A stretch of DNA of 64,000 bases from Streptomyces wuyuanensis (GTDB lineage Bacteria; Actinomycetota; Actinomycetes; Streptomycetales; Streptomycetaceae): positions 124,001-188,000 of the forward strand of contig NZ_FNHI01000006.1 of NCBI RefSeq assembly GCF_900103455.1. The letters run 5' to 3'. Made by a program: the position numbers and the translations under genes. The notes under the pieces are model-generated. The model made no database searches. It was not told the DNA's origin and was given only the letters and a program-made list of their open reading frames with translations. Of the stretch, positions 17,658 through 25,367 are shown in pieces. How positions within the stretch are numbered: the stretch's first letter is position 1; every line of letters starts with the position of its first letter.

Positions 17658-18557
17658 TCACCAGCGGCGGGTGAAGTGGTTGCGCAGCCAGATCGCCAGC
17701 GAGTTCATGACCAGCAGGATCACCAGCAGGACGACGATCGCGGCGGAGGCGAGCGCGGTGAACTCGGCTCGGGACTGACTGATCCAGTTGAAGATCTGGA
17801 TCGGCAGCACCGTGAACTGGCTGTGGACGCCCGTCGGGTTGAACGTGATGAACGTCAGCCCGCCGAGCAGCAGCAGCGGCGCGGCCTCCCCGATGGCACG
17901 GGACAGCGCGAGGATCGAGCCGGTCGCCATGCCCGGCACGGCGGCGGGCAGCACCTGGCGCCAGATGGTCTGCCACTGGGTGGCGCCCAGCGAGAGGGAT
18001 GCCTGCCGGATGGACTGGGGCACCGCCCGGATCGCCTCCCGGGACGAGATGATCACGATGGGCAGCACCAGTAGGGACAGGGTGAGCGCGGCCGTGAGCA
18101 CGGTCTGCCCGAAGCCCAGTCCGCGGGAGATCACACCCAGGCCGAGGATGCCGTAGACGATGGAGGGGACGGCCGCCAGGTTCTGGATGTTGATCTCGAC
18201 GACACGGTTCCACCACCGGTCGCGGTCGGCGTACTCCTCCAGGTAGATCGCGGTGAGCACACCGGTCGGCAGGCAGTACAGGGCGGTGAAGGAGATGACC
18301 CAGATCGTGCCCGTGATCGCCGACTGGGCGCCGGCGTTCGACGGGTCGATGATGTCCGGGAAGTTGGTCCACAGCTTCGGGTTCAGCCGGGGCCAGCCCT
18401 CGACGACCACATAGGTGAGCAGACCGGCCAGGAAGACCACCCCGATGGCGAGCGAGGCCCAGAGGCTGAGCCGGAAGAACTGCTCGCGCAGCGGCGTGCC
18501 CCGGCCCTTCAGCCGGGGGATCTCGGGCGGGTCGGAGGTGACCGCGGTGGGGATCAT
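17658..18557 (-). CDS. pstA: phosphate ABC transporter permease PstA
   Basis: A 299-aa inner-membrane permease with six helices. The cytoplasmic coupling (EAA) loop reads SIRQASLSLGATQWQTIWR, followed by SRAIGEAAPLLLLGG, typical of PstA. Its ATG overlaps the pstC stop as ATGA, giving coupled translation and matched subunit amounts. It pairs with PstC to form the phosphate channel above PstB. Confidence 0.95.
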   Translation of the reverse strand: MIPTAVTSDPPEIPRLKGRGTPLREQFFRLSLWASLAIGVVFLAGLLTYVVVEGWPRLNPKLWTNFPDIIDPSNAGAQSAITGTIWVISFTALYCLPTGVLTAIYLEEYADRDRWWNRVVEINIQNLAAVPSIVYGILGLGVISRGLGFGQTVLTAALTLSLLVLPIVIISSREAIRAVPQSIRQASLSLGATQWQTIWRQVLPAAVPGMATGSILALSRAIGEAAPLLLLGGLTFITFNPTGVHSQFTVLPIQIFNWISQSRAEFTALASAAIVVLLVILLVMNSLAIWLRNHFTRRW

Positions 18558-19504
18558 TCGTACACCTCGCGGTAGCGGCGCACCAGGCGGATGCTGATCA
18601 GGTTCATCACCAGCGTGATGGCGAAGAGCAGCAGGCCCACGGCGAAGATCGTCTGGTAGCCGGTGGACCCGGTGGGCAGGTCGCCGATGCCGGCGGCGGC
18701 GATGAACGCGGTCATCGTCTGCATTCCCTCGAGCGGGTCGAAGGTGAGGTTCGGGCGGCCGCCGGCCGCGATCGCCACGATCATCGTCTCCCCGATGGCG
18801 CGGGAGACTCCGAGGACGACAGCGGCGACGATGCCGGACAGCGCCGCGGGGAACACGACCCTGGTCGAGACCTGCATCCGGGAGGAGCCGAGGGCGTAGG
18901 CGCCGTCGCGCAGCGAGCGGGGCACGGCGGCCATGGAGTCCTCGGCCAGCGACGCGATCGTCGGGATGATCATGATGCCCATGACGAAGCCGGCCGAGAG
19001 GGCGTTGAAGACCTCCGGTGGGTCGTCGCCCGGCCAGAACCGCTGGAGGAACGGGGTGATCGCCTTGAGCGCGAAGAAGCCGTAGACCACGGTGGGGATG
19101 CCGGCGAGGACCTCCAGCACGGGCTTGAAGGTCCCGCGGACCCGGTGGCCGGCGTACTCGCTCAGGTAGACGGCCGCGCCGAGGCCGAGCGGGACGGCCA
19201 CGAGCAGCGCGATGACCGTGACCACCAGCGTGGCCGTCACCAGCGGCAGGACACCGAAGTGCGGCGGTTCGAACAGCGGTGACCAGTCGGTGCCGGTGAT
19301 GAACTCCCCGAGGTCGACCTTGCCGAAGAACTCCACGACCGGGGGGATCAGCGCGACGACGATGCCGACCGTGGTCAGCACCGAGACCAGCGCGGCGGCC
19401 ACGAGCAGGACCTTGACCACCCGCTCGGTCCAGCGCGGCTGCGACCGCTTCAGGAAGCCGGGGGTTCCCGCAGCGGCCCGTCGGCGCAGAGTTCGCGAGG
19501 TCAT
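18554..19504 (-). CDS. pstC: phosphate ABC transporter permease PstC
   Basis: A 316-aa six-helix permease. It shows the PstC motif YLSEYAGHRVRGTFKPVLEV, GIPTVVYGFFAL, the coupling loop SLRDGAYALGSSRMQVSTRV and SRAIGETMIVAIAAGG. The ATG at 19504 overlaps the stop of the upstream pstS as ATGA. The open frame continues far upstream, but that part is only antisense to nothing functional and in the wrong frame for PstS. Confidence 0.95.
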   Translation of the reverse strand: MTSRTLRRRAAAGTPGFLKRSQPRWTERVVKVLLVAAALVSVLTTVGIVVALIPPVVEFFGKVDLGEFITGTDWSPLFEPPHFGVLPLVTATLVVTVIALLVAVPLGLGAAVYLSEYAGHRVRGTFKPVLEVLAGIPTVVYGFFALKAITPFLQRFWPGDDPPEVFNALSAGFVMGIMIIPTIASLAEDSMAAVPRSLRDGAYALGSSRMQVSTRVVFPAALSGIVAAVVLGVSRAIGETMIVAIAAGGRPNLTFDPLEGMQTMTAFIAAAGIGDLPTGSTGYQTIFAVGLLLFAITLVMNLISIRLVRRYREVYE

Positions 19505-20478
19505 GGCGAGTGCTGCTCGCGCAGCCTGGTCAGGTCCTGCCGCAGCTCGGCCTCCTGGGCGGAGCTGAGCGGGACGAACTGGGCGGCCCTGGCGATGCCG
19601 GCGTTGTTCTCGACGTAGTACTCCACGAACGCCTCGACCTCCTTCCGGTCGAGGGCGGCGGCGCTGGGATAGATGAGGAGCGGCCGTGAAAGGGGCCGGT
19701 AGGTGCCGTTCTGGACGGTGGTCCCCGTGGGCGCGACACAGCCGTTTCCCCCGTCGATCCTCAGGAGCTTCAGCCGGTCCTTGTTCTCCTCGTAGTACGA
19801 CAGCCCGAAGTAGCCCAGGCCGCCCCGGGAGCCGGAGACGCCCTGCACCGTGACGTTGTCGTCCTCGCTCGGGGAGTAGTCCGTGCGGGAGGCGCCCTCC
19901 TCGCCGTTGACGGCCTGGGTGAAGTAGTCGAAGGTGCCGGAGTCGGTGCCGGGGCCGAACAGCTCCAGTTCGACGTCCGGGAAGCCGGGGTCGACCTGGT
20001 TCCAGTTGTCGATCCGGGAGCCGGGCTCCCAGATCCTGCGCAGCTGTTCGACGGTGAGGCAGTCGACGAAGTCGTTGTCCTTGCTCACCACGACGGACAG
20101 GCCGTCGTTGGCGATCCGCAACTCCTCGTACCCCACGCCCTTCTCCGCGCAGCGCGCCTGCTCCTCGGCGGTGATCGGCCGCGAGGCGTCGGCGATCTCC
20201 GTCTCGCCGTTGCAGAACTTCTCGAAGCCGCCTCCGGTGCCGGAGGTGCCGACCGTGATCCGCACGCCGGGGTTGCGCTGCTGGAAGAGCTGGGCGGCCG
20301 CCGTGGAGAGCGGGGCCACCGTGCTGGAGCCGTCCACCCTGATCGTGCCGGACAGCCCGTCGCCCCCGCCGTCGCCGGAGCCGGCGTCGGCACCGCCGCA
20401 CGCGCCCGCGGCCACGACCAGGGCGGCGGCCAGGCTCACCCGTGCCGTGGCCCGGCGAGGGGTACGGGGGATGTTCAC
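19501..20478 (-). CDS. phosphate-binding lipoprotein of the PstS family (second copy)
   Basis: A 325-aa receptor and the first gene of the pstC-A-B operon. The GTG start gives a signal RATARVSLAAALVVAAGAC with a lipobox-like cysteine. A Gly/Asp-rich linker precedes TIRVDGSSTVAPLS, GVRITVGTSGTGGGFEKFC and PGTDSGTFDYFTQAV. These motifs belong to the other PstS branch (SphX-like) rather than the classical one encoded at 15.5 kb. The two receptors therefore probably differ in affinity or regulation. No convincing PHO box was found in the 183 bp upstream. Confidence 0.9.
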   Translation of the reverse strand: MNIPRTPRRATARVSLAAALVVAAGACGGADAGSGDGGGDGLSGTIRVDGSSTVAPLSTAAAQLFQQRNPGVRITVGTSGTGGGFEKFCNGETEIADASRPITAEEQARCAEKGVGYEELRIANDGLSVVVSKDNDFVDCLTVEQLRRIWEPGSRIDNWNQVDPGFPDVELELFGPGTDSGTFDYFTQAVNGEEGASRTDYSPSEDDNVTVQGVSGSRGGLGYFGLSYYEENKDRLKLLRIDGGNGCVAPTGTTVQNGTYRPLSRPLLIYPSAAALDRKEVEAFVEYYVENNAGIARAAQFVPLSSAQEAELRQDLTRLREQHSP

Positions 20479-20661
20479 GTCGGCTCTCGATCCTCGTCTG
20501 CGCACTCGCCGGTCGTCGGTGCCGGAGCCCGCCCGTCGGCCGCCAGAAGCGACAAAGTACCTCATTAGGTTACGGACGACCCGTGGTCCGCGCGACCGAC
20601 GAGGAGGCCGCGGCGGGCGGGCGAACGGGCCGGACCGGCGCCGGCCCGGCCCGTTCACCGC

Positions 20662-22764
20662 TCAGACGGGTGCGTGCTCCCGCTCCCCGCTCGTGCGGGG
20701 CAGGCCGTCCGGTCGGCCGAGCTCCCGGAAGAGGCGGCCCGGCCACCAGAACCAGCGGCCGAGGTCCAGGGCGAGGGCGGGCACCAGCACCGTACGGACC
20801 AGGAAGGTGTCCAGCAGGACCCCGATGCCGACGAGCACCCCCATCTGGGCCATGGTCACCAGCGGCAGACCCGCGAAGACCGCGAAGGTCGCCGCGAGGA
20901 CCACACCGGCCGAGGTGATGACGCCGCCGGTGCTGGTCAGGCCCTCCAGCACGCCCCGGACGTGCCCGGCGCGACCGGTCTCCTCCCGTACCCGGTGCAT
21001 GAGGAAGATGTTGTAGTCGATGCCGAGCGCCACCAGGAAGACGAAGCCCATCAGCGGGATCGACCAGTCGACTCCGGCGTGCCCGAGGACGTGCTCGAAG
21101 AGGAGGTTCGAGGCCCCGAGCGCGGCGAAGTAGGAGAGCACGACCGTGCCGAGCAGCAGCAGCGGCCCGACCAGCGAGCGCAGCAGCCAGACCAGGACGA
21201 GCAGGACGACGGCGAGGACGGCGGGGATCACCGTGCGCAGATCGCGGGCGGCCGCACGCTGGGTGTCCAGGGTCTGCGCCGTGGTTCCGCCGACGAGGGC
21301 TTCCGCGCCGTCGACGGAGTGCACGGCCGTGCGCAGCCGGTCCACGGTGTCCTTGGCGGCACCGCTGTCCGGGGTGTCCGCCAGCACCACGGAGAGCGCG
21401 GCGAGTTCACCGCCGGGCGTGCGGCCGCCGTTCTCCACCCGGGCGACGCCCGGCACCTCGGACACGAGGGCCCCGACCTCGGCGGCACGGTCCGCCTTCA
21501 CGACGATTCTGGCCGGGTCGGCGGCGCCCGAAGGGTAGTGCGCGGAGATCCGCTCCTGGGCGACGACCGACTCGGGCTTGTCCTGGAACATCTCGGACTG
21601 CTGCAGGCCCATCCCGATCCCGGTCGCGCTGAGTGCCAGCACACAGGTGACGGCGGCGGACATCAGCCAGGACCAGCGGGGGTGCCGGGCGACCGCGGCG
21701 CCGACGCGGGACCAGACGGTACGCGCCTTGCGGGCCGGGGTGCCGTACCGCGGGACGAACGGCCAGAACACCCAGCGGCCCGCGATCACCAGCAGCGCGG
21801 GCAGCACCGTGACCATGGCCAGGAAGCCGCAGACCACCCCGACCGCGCCGACGAGGCCCATCGACCGGGAGGAGTTGACGTCCGCGAGGGCGAGGCAGAC
21901 GAGCCCGACGGCGATCGTCCCGGCGGAGGCCAGCACCGCGGGCCCGGAGCGCCGCAGCGCGACCGCCATCGCCCTGTGCCGGTCCTCGTGGCGGTGCAGC
22001 TCCTCGCGGTAGCGCGCGATCAGCAGCAGCGCGTAGTCCGTGCCGACGCCGAACACGAGCACCATGAGGATGCCGGCGCTCTGCGGGTCGACGGGCAGCT
22101 GCGCGTACCTGGCGAGCAGATACGTGCCGACCTGGGTGAGCACGGCGGCGAAGCCGACGGCAAGCAGCGGGAAGAGCCACAGCACGGGGCTCCGGTAGGT
22201 GACGAGCAGCAGTACGGCCACCACGAGACCGGTGGCGATCATGAGCGTGGAGTCGAGGGAGTCGAACACCGCGACCTGGTCGGTCAGCGAGCCGGCCGGA
22301 CCGCCGACCTCGGCCCGCACGCCCGGCGGGGCGCCCTCGCCGGCGATGCGGCGCATCTCGTCGACGGTGCCCGTCAGCCCGTCCTCCTCGGTGGAGAGCG
22401 GGACCACGGTCATCAGCGCCTGGCCGTCGTCGGACGGGAGCGGCGGCGCGACCCGCTCGCCCTCGGCCGCGAACCCGGCGAAGGCGGCTCGGTCGGCCTC
22501 GGCCTTCGCCCGTGCACCGTCCCCGGTGTAGACGACGACTGCCGGCATGATCGTGTCCGTACGGAACCTCTCCAGCTCCGTGTTGACCCGGGCGGACTCG
22601 GCGCCGCGCGGGAGGAAGGCGTTGGCGCCGGTGTCCTCGACCTCGCCCAGCCTGCCCGCGAGCGGACCGAGGGCGACGGCGAGCAGCAGCCAGGCCGCGA
22701 GGACGAGCCATTTGGTGCGACGGCCCCCTGGTGCGGTGGCCACGCGCGTGAGCAGCGCGTTCAT
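20662..22764 (-). CDS. MMPL-family (RND superfamily) transporter
   Basis: A 700-aa polytopic exporter with two homologous halves. Each half has a large extracytoplasmic loop after the first helix and then a bundle of helices. The proton-relay signatures are GVGTDYALLLIARYREEL in half one and ALGIDYNIFLMHRVREE in half two. Actinobacterial MMPL proteins export lipids, siderophores or drugs; the substrate here is unknown. The ATG at 22764 has an upstream GGAG. A hairpin terminator at 22879-22912 separates it from the small coiled-coil gene and the ArsR-type gene upstream, so it may be read through or have its own promoter. Confidence 0.9.
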   Translation of the reverse strand: MNALLTRVATAPGGRRTKWLVLAAWLLLAVALGPLAGRLGEVEDTGANAFLPRGAESARVNTELERFRTDTIMPAVVVYTGDGARAKAEADRAAFAGFAAEGERVAPPLPSDDGQALMTVVPLSTEEDGLTGTVDEMRRIAGEGAPPGVRAEVGGPAGSLTDQVAVFDSLDSTLMIATGLVVAVLLLVTYRSPVLWLFPLLAVGFAAVLTQVGTYLLARYAQLPVDPQSAGILMVLVFGVGTDYALLLIARYREELHRHEDRHRAMAVALRRSGPAVLASAGTIAVGLVCLALADVNSSRSMGLVGAVGVVCGFLAMVTVLPALLVIAGRWVFWPFVPRYGTPARKARTVWSRVGAAVARHPRWSWLMSAAVTCVLALSATGIGMGLQQSEMFQDKPESVVAQERISAHYPSGAADPARIVVKADRAAEVGALVSEVPGVARVENGGRTPGGELAALSVVLADTPDSGAAKDTVDRLRTAVHSVDGAEALVGGTTAQTLDTQRAAARDLRTVIPAVLAVVLLVLVWLLRSLVGPLLLLGTVVLSYFAALGASNLLFEHVLGHAGVDWSIPLMGFVFLVALGIDYNIFLMHRVREETGRAGHVRGVLEGLTSTGGVITSAGVVLAATFAVFAGLPLVTMAQMGVLVGIGVLLDTFLVRTVLVPALALDLGRWFWWPGRLFRELGRPDGLPRTSGEREHAPV

Positions 22765-22878
22765 GAGTAGTCTCCTGGGAGTGGAGTTCGGGGCGCACGG
22801 GACCCGCACCGCGGCGTGAGGGTTTGCCGACCTGCCGCGGAGTCACGGGTGCCGTGGCGCCTGGGAGTGTTCTCCATG

Positions 22879-22912
22879 GGCACGGCCGGGAGTTGCCGCT
22901 CCCGGCCGTGCC
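22879..22912. terminator. 14-bp stem terminator between the 85-aa gene and MMPL
   Basis: GGCACGGCCGGGAG pairs perfectly with CTCCCGGCCGTGCC around a six-base loop. It lies just downstream of the 85-aa gene on the minus strand and could attenuate MMPL expression. Confidence 0.75.
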
Positions 22913-22976
22913 GTTCTTCGTGGGTGTGCCTGCCGTCCGCACGGCCCGGTGCCGTGCCCGCAGGGCTCGAAGGACC

Positions 22977-23234
22977 TCAGTCGATGGAGCGCATCATCTT
23001 CTCCATCGAGGTGATCGAGGCGCGGGCCTGCGTCAGCTCCTCCAGCGTGCGCCGGTGCAGTTCGACGTTGTCCTCCAGCAGTTCGGCGTACCTGGCCGCG
23101 AGCCGCTTGTACTGCTCCTCGCGGGCCGCGAGCATCCTGGCCCGCCAGGTCGCGGCGACCTGCCACACGACGACCATCAGGAAGAGGAAGACACCGCCGG
23201 CACCGACCGCTCCGGCCCAGTCCGTTGAGTTCAT
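22977..23234 (-). CDS. small membrane-anchored coiled-coil protein (85 aa)
   Basis: Residues 8-30 form one membrane helix (GAVGAGGVFLFLMVVVWQVA). The remainder is a charged heptad-type coiled coil (EEQYKRLAARYAELLEDNVE). No family is recognised. Its ATG overlaps the stop of the ArsR-type gene as ATGA, so the two proteins are made together. It may sense the envelope or assist the MMPL exporter encoded next, which is an inference from position. Confidence 0.7.
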   Translation of the reverse strand: MNSTDWAGAVGAGGVFLFLMVVVWQVAATWRARMLAAREEQYKRLAARYAELLEDNVELHRRTLEELTQARASITSMEKMMRSID

Positions 23235-23587
23235 TTCGCCGTCTCCTTCACGGTCTCTTTCTCCTCCTGGGTGATCGTCGCGGCCGCCTGTGCGACCGCT
23301 TCCGGGGTCAGGGCGAAGGCGAACGGGGTGACCTCGAAGTACTTCACGGCCTTTCCGTCCGCCGCCTGTTCCAGCGAGCCGGCGACGAGCCCGGCGGCCT
23401 CCAGCCGCTGCAGGTGCATGTGCAGCAGGGGCCGTCCGATGCCCAGCTCGCGGGCGAGCCTGCTGACGTAGTTGCGGCCGCCCTCGGTGAGCGCCGCGAC
23501 GATCCGCAGCCGGTGCGGATTGCCGAGCGCCGCGAGGATCCGCAGCAGTTCGTCCCCCGTCGGGTGCGGCGCCGTGCCTCCGGTCAT
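23231..23587 (-). CDS. ArsR-type winged-helix transcriptional regulator
   Basis: 118 aa. Residues 13-75 form an ArsR winged helix (LLRILAALGNPHRLRIVAALTEGG, YVSRLARELGIGRPLLHMHLQRLEAAGLV). A wing (GKAVKYFEV) and a helical C terminus follow. There are no cysteine metal ligands, so the signal is not a thiophilic metal. ATG at 23587 with GGGAG upstream; a GTG one codon earlier is possible. Two inverted repeats directly upstream suggest autoregulation. It is the first gene of a unit with the 85-aa membrane protein and possibly the MMPL exporter. Confidence 0.85.
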   Translation of the reverse strand: MTGGTAPHPTGDELLRILAALGNPHRLRIVAALTEGGRNYVSRLARELGIGRPLLHMHLQRLEAAGLVAGSLEQAADGKAVKYFEVTPFAFALTPEAVAQAAATITQEEKETVKETAK

Positions 23588-23608
23588 CACGCTCCCTTCG
23601 CGGCTACC

Positions 23609-23626
23609 TGTCAGTCAAAGCTGACA
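23609..23626. promoter_or_regulatory. operator 1: TGTCAG-N6-CTGACA
   Basis: Perfect 6-bp inverted repeat with a 6-bp spacer, 22 bp upstream of the ArsR-type start. It sits in a typical autoregulatory position. Confidence 0.65.
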
Positions 23627-23640
23627 CCCCCCGGGGCACC

Positions 23641-23658
23641 TGTCAAAGAGAACTGACA
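23641..23658. promoter_or_regulatory. operator 2: TGTCA-N8-TGACA
   Basis: A second 18-bp inverted repeat of the same half-site, exactly 32 bp from operator 1 (about three helical turns). On the minus strand it includes a TTTGACA resembling a -35 element. Confidence 0.6.
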
Positions 23659-23715
23659 CATCTCAGGGTCGAAGGGGGGGAGATCTCAGGGGCTCCTCGG
23701 GGTCGGGGCGCACAC

Positions 23716-23745
23716 GAAGGCCCCCCACCGTGCGGTGAGGGGCCT
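23716..23745. terminator. terminator downstream of ribA homologue
   Basis: AAGGCCCCCCACCG pairs with CGGTGAGGGGCCTT with one mismatch. It lies about 40 bp after the stop of the GTP cyclohydrolase gene on the minus strand. Confidence 0.75.
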
Positions 23746-23784
23746 TTCGGGTGCGCGGGGAGCGGCCCGCCGGTCACTGCGTAC

Positions 23785-24456
23785 TCAGGACTGGTCCGCC
23801 GTGCGGTCCAGCGGGGGGCGGTCGAGATGGGGGAGGAGATGGCCCATGCGCTCCCGCTTGGCCCGCAGATAGAAGATGTTCTCCTCACGGGGCTGCGTCA
23901 GCAGCGGGACCTGCTCGCTGACCTCGATGCCGTGCCGCAGCAGTGCCTCCCGCTTGAGCGGGTTGTTCGACATCAGCCGTACCGACCGGACGCCGAGGTC
24001 GTGCAGCATGTCCGCGGCGACTCCGTAGTCGCGGGAGTCGACGGGGAGGCCGAGCGCGAGATTCGCCTCGACGGTGTCCATTCCCTCCGCCTGGAGTTGC
24101 ATCGCCTGGAGCTTGGCCAGCAGACCGATACCGCGTCCCTCGTGGCCCTGGAGGTACACGAGGACGCCGCGGCCCTCGCTCACGATCGCGCGCAGTGCCG
24201 CCGACAGCTGGTCGCCGCACTCGCAGTGGCGTGAACCGAACGCGTCACCGGTGAGGCACTCCGAATGCAGTCGGGCCAGAACGTCCTCTCCCGTGATGTC
24301 GCCGTATACCAGCGCGATTTGTTCGTCACCGCGAATGCGATCCAGGTAGCCGATGGCGCGGAAAACACCGTATTTGGTGGACAGTTGGACAGTTGCCATG
24401 CGCTCGGTGTTCTTGGCGCGAGCGTCCATGCGGAGAGTGCCATCGCTGTCTGTCAT
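23785..24456 (-). CDS. GTP cyclohydrolase II homologue with Tyr-to-Met substitution
   Basis: A 223-aa stand-alone GCH II domain. Zinc ligands Cys67, Cys78 and Cys80 are intact (SECLTGDAFGSRHCECGDQL), as are EGRGIGL, DTVEAN and SNNPLKRE. The residue equivalent to E. coli RibA Tyr105 is Met119 (AKLQAMQLQ). In the S. coelicolor homologue SCO6655, as I recall the published work, this change makes the enzyme keep the formyl group and release FAPy instead of the riboflavin precursor. It is divergent from a creatininase-family hydrolase. It is therefore probably not the housekeeping ribA but the first enzyme of the neighbouring cluster. Confidence 0.88.
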   Translation of the reverse strand: MTDSDGTLRMDARAKNTERMATVQLSTKYGVFRAIGYLDRIRGDEQIALVYGDITGEDVLARLHSECLTGDAFGSRHCECGDQLSAALRAIVSEGRGVLVYLQGHEGRGIGLLAKLQAMQLQAEGMDTVEANLALGLPVDSRDYGVAADMLHDLGVRSVRLMSNNPLKREALLRHGIEVSEQVPLLTQPREENIFYLRAKRERMGHLLPHLDRPPLDRTADQS

Positions 24457-24593
24457 GGCCGGATCCTATCGGGTAGCCTCTGGCGGGAGTTGTCTTCGGT
24501 GTGGAGATCTCGACTGACCGGTGTTTAAAGCCGGTTCCGGTCGGCCGCATCTCATGGAACGCAGAAAGTGCGCGGAAAGAAAGGGGCGGGAAC

Positions 24594-25367
24594 ATGACCG
24601 ACCCGCAGGTACGGCCGCCGGAACTCGGCCTGCTGCCGTTGGACACGACCCGGGACGCGGGTGCGGGACGAGCGGACGTCGCCGTCCTGCCGATCGGCAG
24701 CTTCGAGCAGCACGGCCCGTATCTCCCCCTGGCCACCGACACGTTGATCGCCTGCGCGATCGCACGTGAGGTCGCCGCCGCGTACCCGGTCCACCGGCTG
24801 CCACCGGTGACGTTCTCCTGCTCGCACGAGCACTCGGCCTGGCCGGGCACCGTCAGCATTTCCGCCACGACGCTCCATGCCGTGGTGGGTGACATCGCCG
24901 AATCGCTCCGGCGTTCCGGTGTGCGCAATCTCGTGCTGATCAACGGGCACGGCGGAAACTACGTCCTGCGCAACGTGGTTCAGGAGTCCCTCGGCACCGG
25001 CGTCCGCATGGCTCTTTTCCCCGGATCGGCCGACTGGAGTGCGGCACGGGAACGCGCCGGTGTGGAGACCCCGTCGCACAGCGATATGCACGCGGGTGAA
25101 GTGGAGACTTCGATTCTGCTGCATGACCATCCCGAACTCGTACGCCCCGGTCATATGACCTCCGATTTCCTCGCCGACGACCGGGAGCATTTGCTCACCC
25201 TCGGTCTGCGCCCTTACACGGAGACCGGTGTGGTCGGCCGGCCTTCTCTGGCATCGGCGGAGAAGGGCAAGGAATTGCTGGCCACTCTCGTCGATTCCTT
25301 CGGTGCGTATTTCTCGTTGCTGGCGCCGGAACGTTCCGCCGCCCCGGCCGGGGAGGTGGCCCGATGA
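24594..25367 (+). CDS. creatininase-family amidohydrolase, candidate FAPy deformylase
   Basis: 257 aa. The metal-binding signatures of the creatininase/ArfB/MftE family are complete: LPIGSFEQHGPYLPLATD, SCSHEHSAWPGT, LINGHGGN and SDMHAGEVETS. In archaea the family member ArfB removes the formyl group from FAPy phosphate. The adjacent divergent GTP cyclohydrolase II carries the FAPy-forming substitution, so a deformylase role is a strong contextual inference. The ATG at 24594 follows AAGGGGCGGG. Its stop overlaps the start of the RibD-type reductase as ATGA. Confidence 0.85.
   Translation: MTDPQVRPPELGLLPLDTTRDAGAGRADVAVLPIGSFEQHGPYLPLATDTLIACAIAREVAAAYPVHRLPPVTFSCSHEHSAWPGTVSISATTLHAVVGDIAESLRRSGVRNLVLINGHGGNYVLRNVVQESLGTGVRMALFPGSADWSAARERAGVETPSHSDMHAGEVETSILLHDHPELVRPGHMTSDFLADDREHLLTLGLRPYTETGVVGRPSLASAEKGKELLATLVDSFGAYFSLLAPERSAAPAGEVAR

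Noticed and set aside
20479..20661. PHO box before the operon pstS
   Set aside because: Only an isolated GTTCACC near the MMPL stop was seen; no paired 11-bp units.
20674..22770. 698-codon plus-strand frame over the MMPL gene
   Set aside because: Antisense shadow of a GC-rich membrane-protein gene; the composition (His/Gly/Arg/Asp) is typical of such shadows.
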